A DNA stretch of 64,000 bases, from positions 990,595 through 1,054,594 of the forward strand of contig MNCI01037673.1 in assembly GCA_015680685.1 (NCBI GenBank), read 5' to 3'. Shown here piece by piece: positions 22,680 through 33,896 of the stretch; within the stretch, counting starts at the first letter, position 1, and each line of letters opens with the position of its first letter. A program made the position numbers and the translations under genes. A model generated the notes under the pieces. It was not told the origin of the DNA. It saw only the letters and a program-made list of their open reading frames with translations, and did no database searches. The DNA is from Gnetum montanum (taxonomy: Eukaryota; Streptophyta; Gnetopsida; Gnetales; Gnetaceae).

Positions 22680-23698
22680 TGATGAGACACGATATCGCAT
22701 CCCATGCGATAACGCGTCGTCCCCTACGATATCCCGTACGCGATATCATGGTTCACCGCCAAGTCTATAAATAAGAGGTAGCTCTCCCTTATTTCCTCAT
22801 CTTGGGCTAGAAGTAGGGAAACTCTAGTATTTTGATCACTCCAGAGATAGACTATTTTCCATGTGCCCACAGTAGGAGTCCTAAAGTGAATGGATCTTTA
22901 TTCGAGCAACATTGTACCTGAACACAAGTTGTGTACGGCAATAAAGATGAACTTCCTGGATAAACCTTACAGTGCATGGAATAGGATTTTATTTATTGCT
23001 TTCTCTCTCACCCTTAAAATCCTAGAATGTGGAATGAGTACGACTTGATTACGAGCATCTAAGGATGTGAACGGATAGTCAAGGAATCAGCTGCTCATCG
23101 CAACGCGATATGAGTATGACTTGATTACGAGCATCTAGTGTGACTACTTGGTAACCCAGTGGCATATCCAGGATTTGCACTTGGTAATCCCAATGGTAGT
23201 CCTACACCAAGATGTGTACAGTTAGTCAAGGAATCGGCTGCTCATCACACTTAGGCTAGATTAGATTCTCTCAACACTTTCCTCCTAGTTAAGTACCTCA
23301 GTACGACCACTTCGAGCACATGCATTACGTGTGGTGATCCCAGCAACAATTAGCATTTAGTAGCCGTGGTTGCATCGGTTCAGGGTGTGTACGGAAGTGG
23401 GAACGAATGCTGATGCTAGGTAATTTAGACTTAGTTCATGAGTTAGAGTTAGTTAGTTTCTCCAACCCTTCACCTCGATAGCATAGGAGATAAAACATAA
23501 AAGACCATAAAAATCATATACCTTGGACTTACTTAACCATACACCGTGACAATCACAAGTAAGTATGGGAAGACAATGAATGATTAACCCCAAGTGTTCC
23601 ATGGGGCATGTAGGCACATAGTCTGCGGAGTTCGACCGGATCACGCGTGCTACCCTCATTTCATATGGTTGAGTGTAGGGATACCTCGCCACTCATCA
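22680..23698 (+). repeat. 3' LTR of element A, 1019 bp
   Basis: TGATGAGACACGATATCGC to CGCCACTCATCA. The U3 (22687-22751) is an array of GATATC/CGCGATATC palindromes. TATAAATA at 22765-22772 is the likely core promoter. Around 23030-23135 a 70-base segment (GACTTGATTACGAGCATCT) is duplicated in tandem. Confidence 0.92.
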
Positions 23699-23703
23699 AG
23701 TAC

Positions 23704-24149
23704 AATTGGTTTTGAGCATTTAAGTGTAATCATTTGGTAATCCCAATAGTGTTATAGCTTGGTTAGCCCAATAGCATAACACTTGGTAACCTAGTAAGGG
23801 TTACATGAGCCCAAGCCATGTACAGTAAGCCAAGACCATACGCTCCTTACTCTAGGCTAGAGTAGATTTACATTACTATCATTACTTAGACTTAGGACTA
23901 AATCTCATTCCCAATTATGTTTATCGCTAGGAGTAATTAGGGCCTAACAACATCAATTATCATATGCCTCACTTTGGACTAAACCATACATGACAAAGCT
24001 ACCACTAGTCTAGGTGGGAAGAAAGTGTCCTGCAGTCAATGCTTAATAATCTAGATGCCATAACTAGTCCCATCCATAAAATTTGATCAAATTTTGCATG
24101 ATCACTTGTTATTCATATGGTTGGATGTAGGGGTACCCACTACTCATCA
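23704..24149 (+). repeat. 5' LTR of B, right part
   Basis: It continues the LTR interrupted at 16726: AATTGGTTTTGAGCATTTAA here equals GATTGGTCTTGAGCATTTAA in the 3' LTR at 26171. It ends CTACTCATCA directly before the primer site. Confidence 0.9.
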
Positions 24150-24150
24150 T

Positions 24151-24168
24151 TGGCACCATTGCCAAGGT
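24151..24168 (+). other. Primer-binding site of B, tRNA-Asp type
   Basis: TGGCACCATTGCCAAGGT follows the LTR after one base; it is a decayed form of the tRNA-Asp complement, with mostly G-to-A changes. Confidence 0.75.
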
Positions 24169-24282
24169 TGGTGCTAATTATCTAGATTAGTTATATCATA
24201 AATAATCTCTATAAAAGTATTAATGATTTATCTTTCAAAAAATATTAATATTTTAAGTTATCCACATTATCAAACAAAACCA

Positions 24283-25600
24283 TGTCTTCTTCACATAGGG
24301 TGAATAATGCATCATATTATGAAAACACTAGTAGGAGAAATGATAGGATCTTTACTAAGGAAAGCTGAAGTAAAAAACCACAAGAAGGGGTTTCCTATGC
24401 TCATTTTGACCCTTACTACACTCAAATACTATGTTCAACTAATGCAAAAAATTCTAGAGGAGATGGAGTAAGAACTAGAACAAGGAGGGCCTTAAGGCCT
24501 AGGACCTTCTCCAAACCTAGAAGGGATAAGTCAAGGAATCATCGGGGAAGATATAGTAGCCATGGTGATTCTCCTAGTTCCCCATCATTCTCTTCATCTT
24601 CCACATCTAGTTCTGACAAGGATGAATGTAGGTATAGAAATAGAGATACACTAAGGGATCAAGACAAAGATAGAAATAGAAATAGACGAGATCATCAAAT
24701 TGAGCATAGACAAGACAACACGTCTGATGACGATGAACCCTTGTTGGCTACTAGGAGCATGACACAAATAATGGAGGTAGTTAGAATACCCCATAGGCAT
24801 CAAAAGGCTTGATATGAATAACATCCCTAAATTTGTGGAAGGTTATAACTCTGATCCACAACATCACTTACAAGCTTTCCATGATCCCTACACCTTGCAA
24901 AACATCAAGAGTAAGTGGCAAAAGCTTAAGCTCTTTCCTAAGATACTAATAGAGAAAGCTAAAAGATGATATAGATCATTGGAGCCAAATTTAGTCCACT
25001 AATGGTCCACAATGCTTCAGCTCTTTAATGAGAAATACCAAACCTACAAGAAAGTGTATAGTTTAAGAAAAAAATCCAAACATGGAATGAAGAAAATCAT
25101 TAACCCTTAGATATGGCATTGGATAGATACTATTCTCTACTACATAGGTGTCCATGCCATGGGTTTTCTCAAAAAGAGAAGATTTTCCACATCATACATG
25201 GGCTTGGTACCCCAACCAGAAAGATCCTTGGGATCTATGCTTGAGAGCAATTATCTGAATTAAAAGTTCATTAGATACAAAGGCTAATTTAAAAGGTGGT
25301 AAAAGAAGATGGAGAGCTATGTAAAAGGGAGAGTGTTGAGGAATATAACCATGACCCAACTCTTCAAACAATTGAAGTTCATACGTATGATAAGAAAAAA
25401 GAGGAAGCTCTTGATGAGTTAATTTCACAATAGACCTTGCCAACACAAAAGGCTATCGCTGAGATCAAAGCAACGCTAGATAAGATGTGGGAGTTGATGA
25501 ACAGAAAAGTTACAACCTACTTGGAAACTAGAGGAAGAAGGTTGTGCAGAAAGAATTGAGTGGTTAAAATAAGAAGAGGAAAAAGAATGAATTCATGCGG
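24283..25600 (+). pseudogene. gag of element B, broken
   Basis: The start ATGTCTTCTTCACAT lies about 130 bases after the LTR. The first 150 residues are Arg/Ser/Asp-rich (RGRYSSHGDSPSSPSF, then an SSSSTSSSDKDE and RDQDKDRNRNRRDH segment) and end in DDDEPLLATRSMTQIMEVVRI, a sequence shared with E and G. The Retrotrans_gag core follows in several frames (PLDMALDRYYSLLHRCPCHG near 25110), then a helical tail (TLPTQKAIAEIKATLDKMWE, 25435-25495). The reading ends almost at the 3' LTR, so no pol was present. The gag would form or decorate particles of a helper element. Confidence 0.85.
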
Positions 25601-25603
25601 GTA

Positions 25604-26500
25604 TGATGAATCATTAGTTGCCTGAGATATCATAGATGCTATATTGTAAATGCTACATTGCATTTATGTTGTAGCAATTTTATTGATGTATCTTAGTTGG
25701 CTACTACTATCACATGTGTTTTGCAAAAAAGTTAAGTTTTGTTAGCTATGATATCAGGTATCTGATATCAAAGCTATGATATCATGTATCCAATATCAAA
25801 GCATAAGCTACAACATCAAATATTTAATATCATAGGACATGTACCTGCCTACAAATATAGTAATTAGGGACACAATTTGAATAAGTTTCATTCCATCATT
25901 AGATAGATTCTTATAGTTTTTTTCATAGTTTTAGTAATAGAGTGAATGCCTATAGTGTGGTGTTTTGTAGTTGTACAAAATATTTATTCAAGTGAAGTGT
26001 ACTTGGGCACAGTTGATGTCCAAAAATAAAGATTGAGATTGCTTTTTATCATTGTAGCAGTCACTTAGTTTTACTATTTTACTTAGCATAGTTTTTTTTG
26101 TTTTCTTAGTTTAATCATTTACATTTTTAATACTTTACTTTCTTGTTTATTAGTAAAGTAGAATGAGTATGATTGGTCTTGAGCATTTAAGTGTAATCAT
26201 TTAGTAATCCCAATAGTGTTATAGCTTGGTTCATCCAATAGAATAACGCTTGGTAACCCAATAATGGTTACATAAGCCTACGATGTGTATGGTAATTTAG
26301 GACTAGATGCTCATCACTCTAGGTGAGAGTAAATTTACATTACCATCATTACTTAGACTTAGGACCAAATTCCATTCCCAATTATGTTTATCGCTAGGAG
26401 TAATTAGGGCCTAATAACATCAATTATCGTATGCCTTACTTTGGACTAAACCATACGTGACAAAGCTATCACTAGTCCAAGTGGGTAGATAGCATGCAGT
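25604..26500 (+). repeat. 3' LTR of B, truncated at the right
   Basis: It starts TGATGAATCATTAG after GCGGGTA and runs parallel to the 5' LTR up to GTCCAAGTGGGTAGATAG, then stops near 26500 where integrase sequence begins. U3 carries GATATC-type motifs (25620-25800) rather than the CGCGATATC type of A. Confidence 0.88.
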
Positions 26501-27270
26501 CAACAACTACATACAATGGGCAGAAGCAATAGCCATTACTAACTATACATCATCCACTACTACTAGATTTGTACAACAAAATGTTGAAAATAGGTTCGGG
26601 GTGCCACGAGCACTAATTTCTAATAATGAAACTCATTTCATAGGTGACACTTTTACAAAGTTGATGTAATACTCATGGGTTAAATAGAAATTAACAACAC
26701 CCTATTACCCCCAAACCAATGGTCAAGTAGAGGTAACTACTAGGGAGATCATAAAGATCCTAATAAGGACCATAAGCAAATATAGGAAAGATTGGAGCAT
26801 AAAACTCAATGATGTCCTATGGGCCTATCATTCAACATGGAAACTTCATATTGGCTACTCTCCCTATGAGCTAGTGTATGAAAAACTTCCAATAGTCTTG
26901 ATTCAATCCGAGCTCTATACACTCTCAATAGCCTATGATCTGAACCTTGACCTAAGTCTACCACAAAAAGAAAGACTAATCAACATCAACATGCTAGACA
27001 AAAATTGATTGGTGGCCCTATCTTTGAATGAGGTACACAAGGCATTTAACAAGCAATGTCATGACCTTAAAATAAGAAAAGTGAAATTTCAACTGAGAGA
27101 TAAGGTTCTCTACTAGAACCCCACACACATACCCTAGAAGAAAAAGTTCCAAACATTGTGGGAAGGACCTTATATAATTGATTAAACCTTTCCCTCTGAG
27201 GCCATGTTAATCTACAAGCTTTAGAGCCCACATAAAAAGTAGTTGGTCAACATCCAACAAGCTTAACCTT
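26501..27270 (+). pseudogene. Integrase core and C-terminus of element C, broken
   Basis: The reading starts inside the catalytic core (YIQWAEAIAITNYTSS), passes FGVPRALISNNETHF, where the second catalytic Asp of the usual SDNGTHF is Asn, and PYYPQTNGQVEVTT, which holds the catalytic Glu region, then YSPYELVY and a C-terminal KKFQTLWEGPY segment. At least seven in-frame stops occur. It is the typical Athila/Ty3 integrase end, and the Zn-finger half was lost at the 26500 junction. Confidence 0.88.
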
Positions 27271-27356
27271 TCCTTAAACCAAGACAAGCTAGTGTAACTA
27301 CCAGCTCAATAAATGAATAGCCATGTTCAATTTTTCAAATCTCCTCCTTTCAACAT

Positions 27357-27370
27357 AGTTGTGGGGGAGA
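27357..27370 (+). other. Second polypurine tract of element C
   Basis: AGTTGTGGGGGAGA, just after the integrase end and at the same place as 20648 in A. T-rich sequence follows (27405-27530), including TTTTACAACATTTTT-type units. Confidence 0.6.
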
Positions 27371-28821
27371 TGACCATCCATGCTAACCTTCCACATGACT
27401 CCTCAATCTTTCACTATTTGTTTTACAACATTTTTAGTATGTTTTACCTTTCTTGATTAGTTTACACTTTCTTATATATTTTTTTTTTACTTTACTTTGT
27501 TTACATGTGAATTTTTATTATTTCTACTAATAAAAGTAATTTATTACCATAGGACACAATGTCATTATTACTATTTACTAATGATGGTTTGTGCTTAATG
27601 TTGTAATTGTTAATGCCTAGTTTCTATTTTTGAATCCTGATGTCTAATGACTATGACATGGTTTATTTTTCATGGAACAGGCAATGAGTCCATGTCATCC
27701 ACCCATCAAACAAACTCTATGGTTTTTCTTGTTCTAGGAGTTTAAGGTCCCTTCCATTAAAGCAACTTTTAATCAATTAGTGACCTTGGTATTTTTATAA
27801 TTCAAAAGGATTCAAAAGTTTGTAGAGGGTGTGACTTCAAGGGGACTCAATATTCTTTGTATTCTTTTGCTTACTTGAGTGCTTGGGTCTTTTTCATGAA
27901 CTTCTTACTGTTCCATTCCACCCACTAATAGGAAGTCAAATAAAGTCTTTACATGGTGTGGTTCCCATCGAACACTTCAAAAAAACATTATGGGAATTCA
28001 AAGCACACCTCTTAGATAATAAATGGGCTACAAGCATTGGTTATGGAACTAGAAAGACATGTTACCCATGCTTGAAGGTCCCCTCTAACTAAGGCCCTCT
28101 CTCTCTCTTACTTCCTCCTTCTCTTTTCTACTCTTTATGAAATGGTGGTTGTTCTGAGTACTCTTGTGTCTTGAGTAGGTAGATTGATCTTGGAGTGACA
28201 ATGCAAAGTCATTGAAAGAGGTTGGTTTTGGTCTGGACTAAGGATGGATCTTCTCAAGTCATTTTAAACACATATTCCACAAGGGACTTCTTACGACCTC
28301 AATTCACGATTCCATTCCATCTTTTCAACCATCCATCTATGTTGCCATAACTCACCTCACTGCTAGTTTCTATGTTATGTTGAATTTCTTAGCCTAATCT
28401 GTTGGAATTCTTGGATAGATTCTTTTTGATTGGTTATTAACTTTTCATGATCATTAATCAATTGTGTAGCTCATAGACTCCTTAATTGGGGTTATGTAAG
28501 GGCAACAAGGGCATGTGCCTACTACAGGGAGGACCCACTTACATATCTCTTAGTTTGGTTACTTAAGTTCCTTACCTTAAACATTGCTACAACCCTATCT
28601 TTCACATATTTCATTATGTAACCACTCTATGCTCCTTGAACTCTCATTGTCCATCCTCTTTCTCCATTTTTCTTAATTTTCTCAATTTTTTGGACTTCAA
28701 CACCCTCTTCTTACATTTTCATCATGTTCATGGCCGATTGGGCTTTCATTTGATCTTAATTTCATTCAAAATATCTTTGAAATTTTCAAGTTTTGAGTTG
28801 GTCAACAATGGTTAATAGCTG
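27371..28821 (+). other. Noncoding spacer of element C
   Basis: It holds the block order shared with A, E, G and K: a GGCAATGAGTCCATGTCATC segment at 27682, an AAAGACATGTTACCCATGCT segment at 28050, and the stem-loop at 28491-28547. The frames at 27883-28092 are not conserved as protein. No gene is supported. Confidence 0.6.
28491..28547 (+). ncRNA. Conserved stem-loop of the post-pol spacer, copy in C
   Basis: Arms GTTATGTAAG (28491-28500) and CTTACATATC (28538-28547) pair at nine of ten positions. Inside are GGCAACAA, the hairpin GGGC-ATGT-GCCT (28509-28520), and ACTACAGGGAGGACCCA. Compared with G, the arm bases ACAAG/CTTGT have become GTAAG/CTTAC, changing on both sides. Confidence 0.65.
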
Positions 28822-28906
28822 CATTGACAAGGCCCTATTGACTAGGCCCCATCGCCGAGGCCCTATCGACTAGGCCCCATCGATGCAATGTAAAAATAGT
28901 ATAAAT
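28822..28906 (+). promoter_or_regulatory. Internal U3-like block with TATA box, element C
   Basis: Units of CCCTATTGACTAGGCCCCAT and CCCTATCGACTAGGCCCCAT, then CGATGCAATG, followed by TATAAAT at 28900-28906. The LTR of the same element (32425-32490) carries GGGCCCCATCAACTAGGCC and CCCCATCAATG, a motif absent from the other LTRs here. It is likely an internal promoter for ORF3, about 440 bases downstream. The promoter role is inference. Confidence 0.6.
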
Positions 28907-29344
28907 ATTGTTGAACACTTTGAATTTTTTACATTTGGTTCATAATGCCCAAGAAGTTTTTACAATTTTCAAAGCCCAAACCCTTCTCAAGCCTCTAACT
29001 CTTGTACCATTTATCCAAATCATCCCATTCTTCAATCCTATAATTATCAAAGGTAAACTCTTAGTTGTAGGGGTAACAAACCTCAAGGTTTTGATGATAA
29101 TTTTTCAAAACTTTTCCTAACTCCCCCAAAGGGTTAAAATATAAAATGCTATTAAAAAATTAATTTTTGAGAATTTAACCCTTCCAAAAACTTTAGTAAA
29201 TTAAAGATTAAATTAATAATTAAATACTTAATCCATCCATCCATAATCACACCTTAGCCAAGTGTAACCTCCCTATGAGACAAGGCATTCCAATCATTCT
29301 AAGGTACATAATATTTGCTAATCCAATGTTATGTGTGGTTACAA

Positions 29345-32212
29345 ATGGCACCAAGATCGAAGAGACCACAGGAGAAAGGACCATTGTAACCATGAGAGAA
29401 ACAATCCAGAGGAAAATGAGGCCAACAAGAACATGGCCAAGAACAAGCTATGGAAACCCACACAATGGGACCTCTTAGAGATGAGATCGAGGTGGAATCT
29501 ATCCAATAGATTCCCGAAGAGGAAACTACATCTGAACACTCATAGCAAGGTAAATTTCCAAGCCCTATACCCAAACTAGAAGTCACACTCACACAAGCCT
29601 GCCTCAACATAATCAAAAACTATGAAGTCCAATGCTCAATTCTCCAAGAGCTAAACTTTGGGTTGTTCCTTGAATGAGCTCTAGAAGATGTTAGGGCTCA
29701 ACTGCAAGCCTCTTCCATATGGCCAATCATCACTTCCAGAGGGAAGTAGTACATGGGATAAATGTACCTCTTCTGGAACAATAAGAGAGAAGGATCCACT
29801 ATGAAATCAAGGATACTTTAATGTCTTACTTAGTAGAAGCCATTACATAGGTCCTTGGGTTGCCTAATCTAGGAACACAATTGGTAGAGCTATCTACACA
29901 AGTCGATCTCAATGAAAATAAGGAGCAGACTCAACAATGTTATGGGGTTAACTACAAGGAGTTTGGTGCACTCACACTAGCAAAGCAAGTGTATTTTAAG
30001 ATAGTAGCCTACCACCTCAATCCAATGGTGAGGCCTAGTAAGGTAACAGCCTTCTCCACCCAAGCATGCACCATTATAAGTACAAAATTTCCAAAAAACC
30101 TTCCATTATTAATCTATCTAGAGATAGAAAAACACTTCAAGGAGAATGAACATGGAAGAAAAATCCTACCCTTCCCTTGCTTGATTAAAAAATTATGCAA
30201 AAGTGCAAGGATATTCTGCTACGTAAATGATATACTTAGGCATGCTCCTAATGCTTTATGGGCCAAGATGATGAAGGATAAGATGCTGCCACATCTATAG
30301 AAGAGAAGTAGCGATGTCCACATCCACCCACCTACTGATGAGTAATCACCAGAGGCTCACACTCTAGTTGAGCACATCCAAAAAATCTAAGAGTAGCTCT
30401 TGCAATAGTAGGAGCAACAGGCAGGAACTAATGGTGGAGACCCATATGTGTACAGACCAACCATGATTCACCTCAAAGAAGTGGCCCATACAATTAGCCA
30501 AATGGAGGAAGGTGGATCAATGTTGTCTACCCAACAAACACAATTTCTTGAGAGATGAATTCTCAGTGCTTGAGAGGTGACAATGTCTCTCTCTCAACAT
30601 CATATATTCCCAAAAATCTCTAGGAATGTTGCTTCCTTTTTGATACACTTGGAGGAGGGTAAGGAGGCAACTGTATTAATGATGCATCACCAGGGGTAAG
30701 AGATAGCTATAGAGATTATTGCTAATCGAGTTGCTAAGGCATTAAATGCACCTACAGTGCCTAAACTAGATGTTTCTACACTTAGATATGTGCAAATATT
30801 TGTAGGAACAATAAGCAAGAAATTAAGTGCAGCTCAGCATGAAGAACTGCTAAACCAACTAGTGGGAACTAGGCAATTGATTTTGAATATCTTTGATTTT
30901 CTAGATACCATCACTACAGCCCAGTCAAAGTTGCTAAAGGAAAAGGACAAGTGCCTCATCTTAGAAGAGCAACTTGAAACAACTCAAGCACACAATCAAC
31001 ACTTAGTTGTAGAAGTTACCAAATTGCATGCCTAAATTGCCAACCCTGCTTTTATTAACCCTGCATTGACACTAGATGAAGCTTTTCAACAGCTTCAAGA
31101 ATAGCTAAAATAAGTTGAGGAAGAATTGGTAATGTTAGTCTTCAATTAGTCTGTGGCAGAAGCTAAAACTCATTTAGTATGAAGAGACTTGATGCAGACA
31201 TGCCAGGAAAATCAGACCTTGACTATAAAGAACCATCACCTATGGAATGTTGATGGAAAAAAACAATAGCTAAAAGAATTTATTCATCAATAGCAGCAGC
31301 AGCTTACTAGAGCAAATGCCAAATTAAGAAGATTGAGGTATGCCAGAGAATCATAATCTCTCCATGGAGGAAGTCTATGCCTTACACTAGAAATCAACAA
31401 TTAAGATTGCCTCCTAGAAAAATGAGGCTTTGAAATTTAAAAAAGTTAAAAATTAGTATAGAGAATATGTTGGCCTATAGAAGGAAGTGAATTAAAAAGC
31501 ATATCCAACTAGTGAAGGTAATGGTTAATGAAGCCCTCTAGTAACTCTAGCAAGGTAAAGAAATGTTGCAACCCATTGTCGATGGGATTGATGCTTACAA
31601 CAAATTGAAAACCCACATGAAGGAGTTGCAAATCAAAGACATGATAGAGTATATAGATCTATCCAATCTCTGCTATGAAAACCTGGCAATGCTAACTACC
31701 AGACGATCATGATCTGAGCTTGAGAAGCAAGTGTTCAACTCATACTTATTGTATGAGGTCGAGTTCAAGAATCATAAAGACACCAAGTAGAAGCTTGCAA
31801 TGGAAAATTCTAAACTCAAGGTTATCAAGGCAAAATTGACTGACCAAAGATCAGTCAACAAGAATCTAGCCAAAAGAATGAACAACAACCATGCACTATA
31901 AGACACCATCAGAGCATTCGACATCGAGTGCAAACAATTTGCAACCTGGTTTGTCAATGTAAAGGAGATACATCCAGTATTGCCTTGTCCTTGGGATATT
32001 CCAATTCTAGCCCACATTGGCAAAGTTGCATGAACCATGAAAGATCCTACTAGTAAAAAGGAGAAAATGAAAGCATTTTTGGATGCTTTTAGCCTTTCAC
32101 CAAAAGTTGTAATAGCAGCGGGACAACCATAACCACCTTAGCCACCGACCATGCCTGGAGCTAGAGAAGGTCCATTAGAGCCTCAAAATCCTTCATCACC
32201 TAGGACCTTATG
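29345..32212 (+). pseudogene. ORF3 of element C (post-pol ORF), broken
   Basis: The start ATGGCACCAAGATCG matches the ORF3 starts of E, G and K, though the preceding AG is AA here. After stops and a frameshift, 29860-30300 gives the conserved core: LTLAKQVYFKIVAYHLNPM, then RKILPFPCLIKKLCKSARI. From about 30750 the reading is helical with heptad-like Leu/Glu/Gln runs (KDKCLILEEQLETTQAHNQH), ending near LPCPWDIP and a Pro-rich tail. About 950 codons in origin. From memory the core resembles the domain called putative plant transposon protein; the role is unknown. Many stops read as CAG or CAA turned into TAG or TAA. Confidence 0.75.
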
Positions 32213-32387
32213 ATCTTCTCTTTTGTCTTCATGCCATCAAAGGATGTGCTTGTCCAATTTTTGTACCATGCCTAATTTTGCAATGTGGTTGATCTATACA
32301 ATAGGCACTCAGTTTTGTTATGTCTAAAGCTAGTCAATAATCCCATACCTTTCCAATTTTGTAAAGAAATCAAGGACGAGTTTTGAT

Positions 32388-32402
32388 TATGTTAAGAGGG
32401 TA
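32388..32402 (+). other. 3' polypurine tract of element C
   Basis: ATGTTAAGAGGGTA just before TGATGAAA; the preceding CAAGGACGAGTTTTGAT is the group's common 3' end. Confidence 0.7.
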
Positions 32403-33334
32403 TGATGAAATACAATTTGTTGCGTCAATTGGGCCCCATCAACTAGGCCTCATTGATGTAGTCAATTACGTCGACGTAGCCCCATCAATGTAAGGGTCTA
32501 TCTTGGGCTACATTTATTACAATCAAATTAAGCTACATTTATGACAATCAAATTAAGAATAGTAGCCAAACTCTCAAATTTTTTACATTTGAAAGTTTGA
32601 ATATTTCTCCCAAGTGCTCATAGTAGGAGTCATTGAGTGTATAGATCTTTATTCGAGCATTGTTGTACCTGAGCACGATAGTGTGTAAGATAATAAAGAT
32701 AAGCTTCTTGATAAACCTTGCAACATTTTAGATAGTTTAGATATTCATTCATGCATTCAATGTTTTTAATTATTTATTCAATGTTTTCTAGTAATTAAGC
32801 TAATGAGGTAATTAACCGAGATAAGCTAGATAGATTAATTACATAAGTACAACTGCTTCGAACGTAACATGTATTTGCTTGGTAATCCCAATAGCAGTAT
32901 TACATAAGTACAACTGCTTCGAACGTAACATGTATTTGCTTGGTACCTAATAGCATAGCACGTGGTCACCCAGCAGTGGATATGTGGGTTCAAGATGTGT
33001 ACGGAAAGTGGGATCAGATACTTATGCTAGGACCATTTAGAGATCAATTAGTTAGTTAATTTAGATTAATCATTAAATCATGTTATCTCTCTCTTTGAAG
33101 CACCACAGAACATAAAATATAAAATGATAAAAGTCATATGCCTCAATTTCACTTAACCATACCTTTGTACTTCACAAGTGTGATTGGGAAGATAATGAAT
33201 GACCTTAGGGCAAGGTTCACTGCCTAGAAGACCAGTGCACCAGAAACTATAAAGTCCATGGAATTTGACCAAATCTCATATGAATGCTTTGTGATTCATA
33301 TGATTAGGCATAGAGGTACCTTCACCACTCATCA
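32403..33334 (+). repeat. 3' LTR of element C, 932 bp
   Basis: TGATGAAATAC to CACCACTCATCA. U3 motifs are CCCCATCRA-type rather than GATATC. A 61-base tandem duplication spans about 32838-32945 (ATTACATAAGTACAACTGC repeated). No clear TATAAATA box is seen. The following CATGG is the single visible target duplication. Confidence 0.88.
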
Positions 33335-33896
33335 CATGGGAACTATCCTAAAGAAAGAATGTTTCCAAGGTTGTGCATTGGGATTTACTAGCATTATCAT
33401 TCTCATGTATGTTCATAGCATAAGTGGCATACTTTTATTAATGTTGTGTCAAACCATCCTATGTTGTTGGTGGTGACATGTGGTGAAGGGAAGTATCAGA
33501 ATATTGAGACTATGATGGAGTATGAGAGGTGTGAGATGGTGATCCCATAGACGATTTTGTGGGTTGATGATATTCAAGAGAGTGGTAGTAGTGATTTAAG
33601 GTAGAAGAAGTAGAACCAATTGGGGAAATGGGTTGTTGAACATAATATTAGTATGGGTCCAACTAATAATAAGGGTAATGCTAGTTTGATGATGGCCTTC
33701 CCCATGACTGTGGTTTTTTCCATTTTAATTGATAGTAATTTTGAGGCTAATAAGAAGTTCCACTAGGATAGTATGATTGGTTGTAGAACTACCTATAATT
33801 ACCTTGTGAAAAATGTAATTTCCTAGGCATTTTCTTTTGTATGAACTTGGGATTCAAAGTAAAAACACAATACTCATGTAGATGTAACATGACTAG
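33335..33896 (-). pseudogene. gag C-terminal part of element I
   Basis: On the minus strand this continues the gag interrupted by element E; ACTAG (33892-33896) is the target duplication shared with 42597-42601. It contains a segment like CCCAATATTGTTACATCTAC in E (36006), namely GTTACATCTACATGAGTATTG, followed by a Pro/Ser/Asn-rich region as in the linker after gag. Stops are frequent. The left end is cut by insertion of C. Confidence 0.7.

Larger units (their letters stand above)
16727..23698 (+). mobile_element. Element A: Athila-like element lacking RT and integrase, nested in the LTR of B
   Basis: It is flanked by AGTAC (16722-16726 and 23699-23703), and the other LTR of B shows the uninterrupted site. 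Order: 5' LTR, tRNA-Asp primer site, gag with a special N-terminal domain, protease, second polypurine tract, spacer with stem-loop, a 55-codon mini-ORF where ORF3 should be, polypurine tract, 3' LTR. RT, RNase H and integrase are absent, so it could only have moved with enzymes from a relative, unless the loss came after insertion. Confidence 0.92.
16203..26500 (+). mobile_element. Element B: gag-only Athila-like retrotransposon, 3' LTR truncated, carrying element A
   Basis: After removing element A, B has a 970-bp 5' LTR (16203-16726 plus 23704-24149), a primer site, a gag of about 1.3 kb, a short polypurine tract and a 3' LTR starting at 25604. No protease, RT or integrase lies between gag and the 3' LTR, so B is a non-autonomous gag-only element of the kind called TR-GAG. 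It would need enzymes from a relative. The 3' LTR ends abruptly near 26500 against the integrase of element C. Confidence 0.85.
26501..33334 (+). mobile_element. Element C: Athila-like element, 5' truncated
   Basis: Only the integrase end of pol, the post-pol spacer, ORF3 and the 3' LTR (32403-33334) remain. CATGG (33335-33339) after the LTR would be its target duplication; the partner is gone with the 5' half. The right flank is the gag of minus-strand element I, into which C inserted. The left end abuts the B 3' LTR at a non-homologous junction. Confidence 0.85.

Noticed and set aside
29329-29616. Minus-strand frames opposite the ORF3 start of C
   Set aside because: Shadows of the plus-strand ORF3, no family resemblance.
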